Assembly (NCBI GenBank): GCA_020310875.1
Contig: CM035423.1
Span: 129,425,638-129,489,637, forward strand
Direction of reading: 5' to 3'
Length of the DNA stretch: 64,000 nt
Source of the DNA: Ceratopteris richardii
Taxonomy: Eukaryota; Streptophyta; Polypodiopsida; Polypodiales; Pteridaceae
Position numbers and translations under genes: made by a program. Positions 43,744 to 55,479 of this stretch are shown here, one piece after another (positions within the stretch are counted from its first letter, which is position 1; each line of letters opens with the position of its first letter). The notes beneath the pieces are model-generated. The model was not told the origin of the DNA, searched no databases, and was given only the letters and a program-made list of their open reading frames with translations.

Positions 43744-44472
43744 GATTTACATCTTATGTTAAGTATTCAGGTACATATTCTCTTTATGCACACAGGTACT
43801 ACTTGAATTTTATGGAGGCCGTGGCATTCATATCAGGAGGAGTCCTATTCGGCATAGGTACAAGAGAATCAGTACATATATGCTTTATGCATATTTTGAT
43901 GAGGTGTTTGAGAAGGTGTGTTCACATGAGTTTGAGGATTTTTAGCAGCAAACTTGTTAGCATTCTATGCTACTTTATAAGTATGTGATATTTTCACACA
44001 CGTATCTGACTTAGGGTCTTCCATAGCCTAAGTTCAGATGAGGGTTTGTTGATTATCAATTTCACACTGATCCTTCCTCTTTCAGTCACTCATATTCACT
44101 CTTCTATAACCTATAAGGTCACACATCTCATATATATTCAGATTACTGCCCATACATCTGAATATGTTTGTTACATTGTACATTCACTCATGCATCTATT
44201 TCTCATCACATAGAGTGGTTGAGATTTTTGCTCCCACATTGTACATTGAACATTGGTATATATGATACTATGAGTAAGCAATGGCTTACATAACACCTTA
44301 CACATGTCGTCTATTCTTTCTCTATCTTTGTCTCATCATCTGTATGATTATGTTGTGATATGTTCATGTTTTGTCAATATGGAAGATTACTGGAATTAAT
44401 GTTGTACATGACTGGAACTATGGAACCATGGACTTGTGACATGAGCCAAGGGCCTACCTCATTTCCAACATT

Positions 44473-44484
44473 TGGTATCAGAGC
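44473..44484 (+). promoter_or_regulatory. LTR-N1 primer-binding site, initiator tRNA-Met type
   Basis: TGGTATCAGAGC lies two bases after the LTR end CCAACA and is followed by AC, the usual extended match to initiator tRNA-Met. Confidence 0.95.
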
Positions 44485-47400
44485 ACTAAGGTTTTGGTTT
44501 CAGAACTTTAGATCTTTGGCATCAATGCATTAAGGCTCATTCATAATCCCAGGTTTCCAGAATTCGAGATCTACAACATATGATTTGAAAGCATCTTCTA
44601 ACATTTGACATTTGACATACACACTTAATCTAGATGAGTAGAGATTTGAGAATTAGACACTTGAGCGACATGTGTATTCATCAGTGTGGAGTATGAAGTT
44701 GATGATCTATTAGCAGCCGAATATGTTTGGAAGAGTATGCAAATACTTTACAAAAGTATTGTTTGAAGACCCAGACTTGATGAAGAGAAGACTACTTCAA
44801 ATTCTAGTAAGAACAACGGTTTAGAGAAGATGAAGAAATTAGATCAACATCAAATCACAGGTATCACTTTCTACTATCATATTATCATTTGCAGGTCATG
44901 TCTTAGAAAAGCAGTCATGAAGAGATTTGAAGGTCTCAAGGAGTGCTTTTACACACTTTCAGTCTTTTGAAAGTTAAAGCATTAGCTACATCAAAACAAG
45001 TATCTAGAGGTTTTTCTAGAGAGTTTTGAGAGATCTCTTTCATGGCAAGAAAGCTTATCTAAGAAGACAAATTTGAAGATGGGATGAGTTTTTTGTTTTC
45101 AACCAATTTTCTGCTGTAAGTTGGTTGGATATCAAGGTACAAATGTATCTAGAGAAGGTAACTCTAGAAGGGTAATTCATCATTCAGACAACGATTGGTG
45201 AAATTAGTCATTTCAGACATTTGAAGCAGAATTTTTATTCAGAGATATGAGGAGATGATAAAACATGATTCTATATTCACTTCCATTTGTATACCATGTT
45301 TGTTTTGTCTCTTACTCTTAGCACTAGAGGAAGAGAAAAGTTCATTTGAAGAGGTCAAGAGTGTTTGCTACTTCAAGATGAAGAGAACAAAAGGTATGGA
45401 AGAGAAGTTTGAAGATGTTGACATCATCAGGTGGAAGAAAGGTGCAGAAGAAGAAAGTCCATCATTTCCAAAAGAAAAGTAAGACTTCCTTTTCTCATAT
45501 ATTTTCCATATACTTTTCCTATTTTATCCTCTACACCCAAAGACAAGTCTACGAGAACATCTTGTTTGAAGAAGAAGCAGTTTCTTGTTTTGCATTACAC
45601 TTGGTCATGATTTAGTAGATTTGACAAAGAATTTCATTGAGAGAAACAAAAGCACTCATATATGTATGAGTTATGTTGAAGCTTTTTAGCGGGCAGCTTA
45701 TATGTTCCCTCAAAGAATTCTTGGAGTGTCAATACAGAGCTACTTGGTATATGACAAGTTGCAAAAAAGTATATTTCTTCTTTATCTAACTCTTGAGGTA
45801 AAAGAGTTTTTTGTAGCAGATGTTGAGGACTTGGGTTGAGGTTTTATGTTTGGAAAAGGTTACCTCATATTCAATATTTTCAGAAAACTTCAAAAAATTC
45901 AGAATCTTGTTTATGTACAAGTCAATGAAGAATCTATTTTTTATGATTGTCTAGTTTTTTGGATACATGTTTGTATTCAAAAAGGTGTTCCATCAGATCC
46001 TATCACTTTATTGAGAAGTGGAGTTAGCCAAAAGAAAACCAAGCAGGTACTGTCACATTTCACCCGGGTAGAATATGAAAGTTATGAAGTATCAACTTGT
46101 AGCTTTTGGAGTTCTCAAGGTGAGAAGTTTGTCCACTTATATTTCAAGTAGGAGTTGCAAATTCTTGGAAGGATTTGTTTGAAGAAAAGTTTTACAACTT
46201 TTTAAGAAGGATGGACACTTAGAGACATTCAGGTAACTAAATCAAACATTCAGTCATGAAGGTTTGATAAGAGCAGATTCTACACAGGAGAGATCATTGA
46301 TCTTGAATAGATCTTGTATGATCTTGAGTTTTTATGAGTCAGTTGTTTATCCTTTGTTTGTGAAGATTCTTAACATTGGAAGAAGTAAGTCAAAGATTCA
46401 GATTCTATCAGATTTGTGTTGCAGAGAGAAGAAGATACTTGTTATGTTGCAGAAGATTATGAATCCTATAAATCTTTCAGTAAGGTTTTGTAATGTTAGG
46501 ATCAGCTAACCATATTCTACAATTTGGGAAGCTGAAGACTTACAGTGAAAGCTATTAGCAACTGCAGTGCTAATAAAAAGGGTTCAGAGATTTTGTTTCA
46601 GATACAGGTATTGATCACTGAACATCAGATTTATGAAGGAAGACGTTCCAGATTTCATAAAGTTTGATATAATTTGAAGAATACTGGATACTAGTGTTAA
46701 ATCATCCAGGGGGGTGATGAAACATGAAGACTTATTTTCAAGCCAGCAGACTCATACCTACAAGTATTCCTATTTCAGGTATTCCTAGATTTCCTTTGTC
46801 AGGTTCTCTTTATGTTCCAGCTTTGAAAGAAGAAGGAAGAAGAAGAATGTTTGGAAAAAGTTCTTGTTAGGATGTTCCAGTTCAGGAGAAGGTTCTAGAG
46901 TTCTATTGAAGAGAAACTTGATATTTCAAAAAGGTATATTTCAGAAGTGCGCACATATATGTTTATACCAAGTTCTGAAGGAAAGAGGTATGAAGAATTT
47001 AAAGGATGAAGACACGATGACATCATAGTTTTTTAACTCATATTTCAGTTGATTTCCATTGAGTTGAGTTGATTTGACTTGAGTACAGTCAAAGATGAAC
47101 CAGCAATGTTCATAATGCACTAAATTGTGAGTTGTCAGTCACAGATTCCAGGATTCAGTTCTTGATTAGTGTATTTACATGACACAGCAGAAGTACATTG
47201 AGAAACTTTTTTTGGAAGGTAAATGCAAATATATGGATCCTAGTGTAAGTTTTCAAGTTTTTTAAGACAGGAGATAGCAGGTTCAAAAACAGTTCATGCT
47301 ATATTTGTTGTCAAGCAGTGATTGCTTGATAAGAACACTATTGGATATCTAGTTTGCATATTTTCTCAAGTATTATGGTTCATATTTAGCAAGTTCAGAT

Positions 47401-47547
47401 TTTTTGAAGGAAAGTCAAATTCAGTTTTGAAGAAGACTTTTGAAGAAAAGTTTGAAGGTCAATTTGTGAGTACAAACTTGAAGCTTGTGATAATTTGCAG
47501 TTTGTGACAGATTGCAGATTTAGTCCAGGTTGTACCATTGTGACATT
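44485..47547 (+). other. LTR-N1 interior, no coding domain seen
   Basis: About 3.06 kb, purine-rich on the plus strand with many GAAGA and TTTGAAG words. ORFs are at most 101 codons (45846-46151) and show no gag, protease, RT, RNase H, integrase or envelope motif. The interior may serve packaging or be a captured, scrambled sequence. Nothing in it matches Copia-1 to Copia-5 that I can see. Confidence 0.75.
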
Positions 47548-47558
47548 GCAGGAGGGAT
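47548..47558 (+). promoter_or_regulatory. LTR-N1 polypurine tract
   Basis: GCAGGAGGGAT directly precedes the 3' LTR start TGTTGG, as expected for plus-strand priming. Confidence 0.88.
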
Positions 47559-49123
47559 TGTTGGAATACAATGTCAAATAGTCCCATGATAAAAAATGTG
47601 CACAGTTTAAAGCATGTGTAGCTCTCTGTTTTAATCTCTCTAGAAGAAAACAGCACGTGAGCGCTTGGCCACACCATAATGCTCTCATGCAACCGATCCA
47701 AGATCGATTCCTGGCTACGATAGCGCACGCGACAATTTCTTTTATTACATGCTTTTCAAAGCAATGAGCGGCAACAATTAGGATAGCGAAAAGCTTCACG
47801 ACGGAGATTTCGCGAAGAGCTTTTTTATGCGATATGATTTACTCGATCGCTAGTGCTTTATTGTGTTTTTCATGGTGCTTTTCAAGATACAAACAATAGT
47901 ATAAAAGAAGCACTTTGGGTCACTTCTATTTATCCTACACCTAGTGTTCAACACAAGCCTTGAGCTTGGACCTCAATAGAGGTGGTGTTTCTTCTAGCAC
48001 ATGGGGCAGCCATGGTGCTAACTTGAAGCATGTTGAGGAGCAGCTATGGAGTTCTTCTTAATGATTCTTCTTGGACAAGATGAAGGGTGTGCTCACACTC
48101 TAGCTCATGGAGAGGAGGTTATCTCTTGTTCATGGCAAGAAGACTTGGTCATTAGCAGCTTGATGGTGAGGATCAGCCATCTACATGGTGTATTTGAAGA
48201 TTATCTTCTACAGGAAGATATTAGGTTGAAGATTGTCTTCTACAAGAAGATGTCGGGCTACTTCAAAGACATTGGATGGTGCCATCTACATGGTGTATTT
48301 GAAGATTATCTTCTACAAGAAGATATCAGGTTGAAGATTGTCTTCTACAAGAAGATGTCGGGCTACTTCAAAGACATTGGATGGTGTTTAACATAAGATT
48401 TACATCTTATGTTAAGTATTCAGGTACATATTCTCTTTATGCACACAGGTACTACTTGAATTTTATGGAGGCCGTGGCATTCATATCAGGAGGAGTCCTA
48501 TTCGGCATAGGTACAAGAGAATCAGTACATATATGCTTTATGCATATTTTGATGAGGTGTTTGAGAAGGTGTGTTCACATGAGTTTGAGGATTTGTAGCA
48601 GCAAACTTGTTAGCATTCTATGCTACTTTATAAGTATGTGATCTTTTCACACACGTATCTGACTTAGGGTCTTCCATAGCCTAAGTTCAGATGAGGGTTT
48701 GTTGATTATCGGTTTCACACTGATCCTTCCTCTTTCAGTCACTCATATTCACTCTTCTATAACCTATAAGGTCACACATCTCATATATATTCAGATTAGT
48801 GCCCATACATCTGAATATGTTTGTTACATTGTACATTCACTCATTCATCTAATTCTCATCACATAGAGTGGTTGAGAGTATTTCTCCCACATTGTACATT
48901 GAACATTGGTATATATGATACTATGAGTAAGCAATGGCTTACATAACACCTTACACATGTCGTCTATTCTTTCTCTATCTTTGTCTCATCATCTGTATGA
49001 TTATATTGTGATATGCTCATGTTTTGTCAATATGGAAGATTGCTGGAATTAATGTTGTACATGACTGGAACTATGGAACCATGGACGTGTGACATGAACC
49101 AAGGGCCTACCTCATTTCCAACA
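47559..49123 (+). repeat. LTR-N1 3' LTR
   Basis: 1565 bp partner of 42884-44470, starting TGTTGGAATACAATG and ending TTTCCAACA. One TATA copy only. ATAGT follows at 49124-49128. Confidence 0.95.
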
Positions 49124-49292
49124 ATAGTTTCCCCAAAGGGATCGCAAATTTCAAGTAGCTGTTACATTATAAGAGGTACATTGACGTGGTTTGAGAGTAT
49201 ACTACAATCCATTCTTCTCATCCAAGGTACATGTAAATGATTCCTTTATCGCTGATTATATTTCCAAGTGGGGAGAGTAAATCTCTTCGACA
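49124..49292 (-). repeat. Gypsy-2 3' LTR remnant, right part
   Basis: Starts with ATAGT (TSD of LTR-N1) and matches 56965-57129 of the 5' LTR, ending AAATCTCTTCGACA. Confidence 0.88.
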
Positions 49293-50480
49293 TCCACCCC
49301 CACCAAACCTGCACAACATCTTGATGGGCCAACCTCAAAATAAATCACTAAGTGATATCAATCTTCTTTTAATGGAATCAAATAATTTTCAAATTTTTAT
49401 TCAATTTTTATGCAAGGTCCAAATGATTTCATTCATATAAAAAATCTAGTTGATCAAAATATCAATTCTACAGCTCTATTAATAACCATTTTGATCAACA
49501 ATACTTGCATTTAAGCTAAAAAATATTCATAAATTTAGTAGAGATGGTCAAGAACAAATCCCATCATCCATTCATTCAAAATTAGATTTCCTCTTAGATG
49601 AATACTCACATATATACATTCATTCATATCAAAGAAATTCAACTAACTCTACTCATACAGACATTTGCCTTGTTTACCTGAATTTATAAAGTTTTGAAAC
49701 ACAAAAATCAAACATTTCTTTTCCTACTTTGGCCAAATAGTTTAACTTCATAATTTGACAAATCCATAATCTAGATTTTATAATTTTAGTAATTCATAAA
49801 TGCAAATGATATGCATAATATAAAACAAGAAATAGATTTCATAGAAAACTACCACCTAAATTTTTAGCTTCCACTTCAATCTTCAAAATCCAAATTCATC
49901 TTCAAATCCACTTGAAATCATCTTCAAATCATCAAAAAATCCTACTAAAAAATCATCAAGATCTAGAAACTCAAGTATTATTAGATTCTTCATCAATCGT
50001 TCATATTCATCATTCCCATGTAAGATCATAAAAGCAAAAAACTTTGTATTAAATATCTTATGGAAAAGCATTGCCTTGGAAAAGTATCATCATAATAACT
50101 AATATGCATCATGAAATGAATCAAGACTCTATAATATAATTCATCTCATGTGGTTCTAATGGTGGTAGTAAAAGTTAAAAAACGAAGTTGTCAGAAGTCT
50201 CCTCATCAAGTGGAATATTAATGATTTGAGGGAACAAATACATTGAAAGGAAAATATAAATGGAAGATTGGTCCAATGGAATGTTCCTAGCTTTAGTCAA
50301 AGCTTTGTTCCTATATTCATTTAGAGTTCTTCTTGAAGATTTTCTTGAAGATTTTTGAGCATCCATGACTAGCATTTTCCTTTTATGTCAATTCTTGCAA
50401 AAGAAAATCCACACTAAGAGCGAAAATTCATACATTCTTTTCAATTTTCATCATCAAAATGAATCAACCAAAGTTCATTC
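49293..50480 (-). other. Gypsy-2 polypurine tract and 3' untranslated interior
   Basis: The minus strand has GGTTTGGTGGGGGTGGA at 49293-49309 against the LTR, equivalent to the Gypsy-1 tract. The remaining 1.2 kb is A/T-rich without a gene; ORFs at 49883-50071 and 50175-50375 (minus) have no recognisable content. Confidence 0.7.
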
Positions 50481-51790
50481 ATACTCTTAATCATCCAATA
50501 ACTCATAACTTTTATCATCTCTTTGTTTAAACAATTTAATCCTGTTACCTGCAATTAAATTTCTAAGAGGCATTCCATCCAATTCTCGTAAAGCGTAAGT
50601 TCCATTTTCATTAACATTTAGCACCACATAAGGTCCAAACCAACACCGTTGTAACTTTCTACATGCATCATATTGGGAATCAAATGTACTATCATAAATT
50701 AAAACCCAATCATCAATTGAACTGGCTTTGGCCTCAACCTATGCGACTCATCAAAATACTTTCTATTCTTAATCTTAGATTTTTTAACTTAGCAATAACT
50801 TCATCTAACTTCTGATTTCCTTGTTCAACCTGTTGAATTCTTAGAGCAAATGGAAGAGTAGACAATGTCAGTATTTGAGCATGTACTAGGAAAAATAGTT
50901 TTTTGACAGTACATTAATTCTACTAGTATATACCCCGTTGTCCTAGTGAAAGTCATTCCATCAGCCCATAATGCAAAAGGGAAATTTTGGCCGATTTTTA
51001 ATATCTCCATTACAGGCTTTCAAAATTGCTTTTACAATTAGAGAATGTCCTCTTTCTACTTTCCCATTAGCCTCTGGGTTATAAGATCCATGCCGTGCAA
51101 AGAACTCTCTAGCCTCTTGAGCGTCTAACTCACCCCTATCAGCCACTACTTTCTCAATATATCCAAATCTTGATATTACATCTTCAAGTAAAACTTTAAA
51201 AACATTGTATGTTGTTTTAGATTGTAGGGCTCAGTCTTCTACATGGTTTGTAAGGTCCTCTCTTGCTAGTACTATATACCGCATTTTATATATACCTTTG
51301 GGCATGGTCATTAATTCAACTACCCACTTATAGTGGATACAATGTGGATAGGTAGGATGTAAAGGATCCCTATGCTTAACTGATGAATGCATTTGACATA
51401 TAGCACAAGAATTAACATAATCCCTTACATTGACATAGATTGCTAGCCACCAATAACTTTCTCTACTTTTTTCATATGTAGCCACAAAACCCTTATGTCC
51501 AGCCCATAAAGTATCATGCATATTTTTCATTACTTGCAATTGAAGTTGTTTAGTTCCAAGTAATCTTTGTGGAAATTTAATCTTTCCCCTTGCATGTCTC
51601 CAAATTAATCCATCTTTTAAGAAATAAATAAAAGCTCGTTTTCTATTATCCTTGAACCTATTTGTAGACCATGCATGAAATTTAATCAAAGTATTAAGAT
51701 ATCTTCCAATGCCTTGCCACTCTCCTTCATATTCATCAATTTTAAATTTTTGATACAACATATGCTCGATATTCATAATTAATTGCATTG
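50481..51790 (-). pseudogene. Gypsy-2 integrase remnant
   Basis: The frame 51788 to 51231 parallels Gypsy-1: WSTNRFKDNRKRAFIYFL, MKNMHDTLWAGHKGFVATYE with both zinc His, and CAICQ with both Cys. The catalytic-site text reads KWVVELMTMPKG, so the first Asp is replaced by Glu. After a stop near 51230, ADRGELDAQEAREFF keeps the second Asp (51146). It then runs HGSYNPEANGKVERGH: about seven residues present in Gypsy-1 between HG and NPEANG are deleted, but the third acidic residue is kept. The C-terminal GPY-type region (50570-50640) is in further broken frames. Not functional. Confidence 0.9.
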
Positions 51791-53164
51791 ATATCTAATT
51801 CTACCACTTCATTTTCATCATAACTAGCTCTCGAAAGCATACCAACAACACTATTAGAATTTCCTACAATATGTATTAACATAGGATTTAAAAATTTAAT
51901 GTATGAAATCCATCTTAGCATAGCGATATCAGGTGATGAACAGTTTGATATCATTACTATGAGTGGTAAGCAGCCTATCTCTACAATTACATTGGCTTAA
52001 ATGAAATATTCTTTATCAATTTCTGGTGTAGTGAATAAACCCCATAGTTATCTTTTAATTTGCGAATAATCCCTTTGAGTTTCATGTAATATTTTGGATC
52101 CAAATCTAATTGCATATCTTTTCTCCACTTCGTCATCCTCACCAATAACCCATCCTATGCCTATTGGGCTTCTGTCGATAGTCAAGATAATGGGCTTTTG
52201 TTCAGAATAATTAACACGTTTCAAAGTAGGGGCATTGAGAAGCAATTTCTTTAATTTCCTCATAGGTTTTGAATGCTCTTTCATCCATAAAAACTTTCGA
52301 TTCTTTCTTAGAAAATCATACAAACAGTTAGCAACATGTGCATAGTGTGGAATCCAAATTGAATAAAATATACAAGCACCAAGGAATCGTCGTACTTCAC
52401 TAATTATGCTACATGTCTCAAAAATCCTATTTATGGCATCAAACTTAGGTGGATACAATATCCCACCATAATGTCCACATAAATGACCACCTATTAGAAC
52501 CTCACTTACACCAAAAATAGACTTCTCAATCGAAAATGTAAGACCAACCTCTTCAAATCTTTGAAAAATCACATTCACAATCAGAGATATGGTCCACAGC
52601 AAATTTTCTATAGCTAGAAGAATCTAGAGTTTCATCTTTAACATTCTCTTCACATCCCTTTATATGTATATCATCTATAAAAGGCATAGTTACATTAAGA
52701 ATGAAGTTATGTAGGACCATATTCATGGCATTCATCATGTGTGCTACTGAGTTTTTAGATCCTTGTGGCAAAGTACACATACGAACTAAGCCTAGAGGAA
52801 TTTTCAAAGTTGTAATATCCCTACTCTCAATAGTAAGCTGAAATTGATCATAGCTAGAATATAATTCACCCATTGAATAGATAGCATGGCCAGCAAATGC
52901 TTCAGCAAATTCTCCTACAATAGGACTAGCTCCTACATTCCTAATCATACCTTTATTAACAGGTTGTAAATCTTGTATAAACTTCAATTTTCCATTTTTC
53001 TCAGGTATCGTGAACCATCTATATGAATATGGAGCTGAAGATGGCTCAAGAATCCTCATGTGAATCTTGTCCTTAAGTAGCCTCATCAACTTTGGTAAAT
53101 GAGCTTTTGGGACCGATATAGGACAAAGATTCCATGGAATATGAGGTACATTAAAGATAATCAT
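51742..53164 (-). pseudogene. Gypsy-2 reverse transcriptase and RNase H remnant
   Basis: Three minus-strand frames. The frame 53164 to 52553 has VPHIPWNLCPISVPKAHLP, APYSYRWFTIPEKNGKL, MGELYSSYDQFQLTI, LGLVRMCTLPQGSKNSVAH and the box FIDD in MPFIDDIHIKG, the same as Gypsy-1. The frame 52602 to 52048 carries GLTFSIEKSIFGVSEVLIGG, SEVRRFLGACIFYSIWIPHY and continues into RNase H with IILTIDRSPIGIGWVIG and IRFGSKILHETQRDY. The frame 51954 to 51742 ends RNase H (DIAMLRWISYIKF, SNSVVGMLSRA). The join between the first two is a frameshift in the DCExIFQRFEE block. Gypsy-2 preserves here the frame that Gypsy-1 lost at 7884. Confidence 0.92.
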
Positions 53165-53393
53165 TGGAAGTACAAGTTGCGGATCGCTACAACCTATTTC
53201 TTGAGGATGTAAAGAAAAATCTTAATAACTCTTTGGAATAAATCACATTCAGCAGGTAATAAAAATTGATCATCATTTCCTATTTTGATTAGCTTCAAAG
53301 TTTCATCCGTAAATGTGTGATCAATCTTTCTAGACTTTTGTAAACAAGGAAAGAGAATAAAAAGAAATAGAATCTTGCATCAATTGAGTCACA

Positions 53394-55367
53394 TCAACAA
53401 CATCTTGCCACCTCTTGTGCAAGAGGGAATCTCTTCCTTTTGATTAACTTGATAAAATTCTCTTCGAATTCAATCTTACCAATTGAAAATATGTGCTCAA
53501 GTGTCATGGTCACTAGGATTTTCAAAAAAATATCATATAATATCTCATTTGAGTCAATTTTTTGCTCAAGCTCAGACATTGGAATAGATTTTGGAGTTCT
53601 TTTAGGTTTCTTTAATTGTTTTTCATCAGGTTGTTTCTCATCATTTTGTTTTTCATCAATAGGATTTTCCTCCAGTTTTTCTAAAAATCTATTTTCATTT
53701 ATCATAGGTTGTATACTTTCTTTAATTTCCTTTCTTCTTTGTTCATTTTCCTTTGAACTTTCTCCTTGTTCAAACTGAACCTTCTTTGGTGTTGTTTCTT
53801 CTCTCATCTGTCTTCTTGTAATTCTTCTTCCTGAATCATTTAATTCTTGTTCATCATCCATGTTTCTCTTCTCTTCAACATTTACAATATGTGAATAAAT
53901 AGAGAATTGATCAATAGGTGAATTCCAAGTGGTCTTTTGCATGATATCATCTCTATCTATGATTAGAACTTCAATAGAATAATTTCTTGCTTCTCTAGAT
54001 TGATTACTATCTACACACTCTAATTTTACTGCAGAAGACCCTTTCTTTGATTCAAAAATATTCTCATAAAGTTTTTGCATCCCTCCTTTTCCCCAATCAA
54101 CAACTAAAGGAAGATGTGTCCTATAACCACACATCTTTTTGTCAATATCAAGGACAAGTTTTCGTTCCTTAGCTTCCTTTAAAGCCTCACAAGTATAGGT
54201 GAGATGGTCAGTGGAATCACACCAAACACATCTCCTAATGTTGGAAGTTTGGCTCTCATTAAATTTTCTTTGATTGGTCAGTTGAGGATTGGGTGTTAAT
54301 ACTATTGGAGGATTAGATGATGAAATAGGCTGAGGAAATTCAATAGGTTAAGTTTGCATAAAGAATTTATCCTTAGAATTCAGTGCATAGACTACATTTT
54401 GTAAGGAAGACACTTCTTTTGATATATTTGCATGCATCTGCATCATATTATCTAGTTTATTAAATAAGATTTCAAATTGTAAATCAGTTGATACCTTTGA
54501 TATAGTTGCTGATTGCTCAACCTTAACTATATGAGTCTCTCTAGGTTCATGAGTAGAGGGGAAAGTACGAGATAGAGTAGGTACTCATTCATAAAGAACA
54601 GATTGATTTTGCTTCATATGTACAATTGCCTCAACCACTCCCTTAACAATAGCCCAATCGTTAGTAAGCCCATATTTCTTACTTGGCTCCTCAAGTCGTT
54701 TCTCAACCTCAATTCTTACATCTGGAGTCAAAATCTTAAGAAAGTATAATACTATGTCCAGAGTAAGGGCTACCCTATCTTCCTCTGGTAATTGTGAAAT
54801 TTTTTTCATAAATTTGGCATGAAGTTGGGTAATTTAAACTTGAGTCTTTGGGGTGTTAATCCAGTTCATAAAACCCTCCCTACTATGCTGACTAAAGTCT
54901 TCTAAATATAACTCTTTATGAAGCTGCTTTCTAAATTCATCCCATTCAAGTTCACTATGTGGTTCAATTATGATCATAATTGTTCCTATGGCAAGCCTAC
55001 CTGGGTAAATTATCCACTTACATTCTGTTAATCCATGTAGCTTATCTAAATCTTTAAATGTATCTAGATAGTTTGTAACATTTACCCCTTCAAACTTGTC
55101 TTTATCTCTTAATAAGGTTTGCACAACCTTTTGTCCATGGGTTTCATTCATCATATTTTTGAATAATTCATCCATTTTTACTTCATCCTGATGTGATTTA
55201 AATTGAACAATTTTAATAATATCTTGTACTTCTTGCGTGACCTTCTTTTTATGTTCTACTACTAAATCTGAAATCTTGTTGGTGTCTTGTTTTGTTGATT
55301 TATAGTGCCCTAAAGATATGCAATTAAACCAAAAAATTTGAGAATATGAAGAAACCTTATCGATCAA
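53394..55367 (-). pseudogene. Gypsy-2 gag remnant, followed by a protease deletion
   Basis: Broken minus-strand frames match Gypsy-1 gag. The first (55367 to 54834) has LLRDKDKFEGVNVTNYLDTF and WDEFRKQLHKELYLEDFSQ; the second (54809 to 54585) has LTPDVRIEVEKRLEEPSKKYG. A knuckle of the form CVWCDSTDHLTYTC is at about 54190-54235. The C-terminal part (54134 to 53394) is charged, with MTLEHIFSIGKIEFEENF and IKLIKRKRFPL. Directly after KRKRFPL the sequence jumps to the pre-RT linker (TFTDETLKLIKIGNDDQF at about 53280-53320). In Gypsy-1 these two points are about 1.3 kb apart and enclose protease, so protease was deleted here. Confidence 0.88.
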
Positions 55368-55479
55368 GACTTAAAGAAGAGGTTCAATAAATATGCACAT
55401 GTGAATTTTTGATACATTAATTTTCAATTTATAAAATTATAAATACAACAATTACTAAGAATATGATATGTTGCTATCA

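Larger units (their letters stand above)
42884..44470 (+). repeat. LTR-N1 5' LTR
   Basis: 1587 bp, starting TGTTGGAATAAAATG and ending TTTCCAACA. Compared with the 3' LTR it has one extra copy of a 27 bp segment containing the TATA box. It includes the 105 bp in-frame duplication and two small ORFs described separately. Confidence 0.95.
42884..49123 (+). mobile_element. LTR-N1, non-autonomous LTR retrotransposon with non-coding interior
   Basis: A 6240 bp insertion with direct LTRs (42884-44470 and 47559-49123), termini TGTTGG..CCAACA, PBS at 44473, PPT at 47548, and identical flanking ATAGT. The LTRs look about 97% identical by eye. The interior (3088 bp) codes for no retrotransposon protein that I can recognise. 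The layout resembles large retrotransposon derivatives (LARDs). The PBS and termini are of copia style, so a copia element probably supplied the proteins in trans; that is inference. Confidence 0.9.

Noticed and set aside
47395-47799. 134-codon minus ORF spanning LTR-N1 interior and LTR
   Set aside because: It crosses the PPT-LTR boundary against the element's orientation and the equivalent 5' LTR part is broken.
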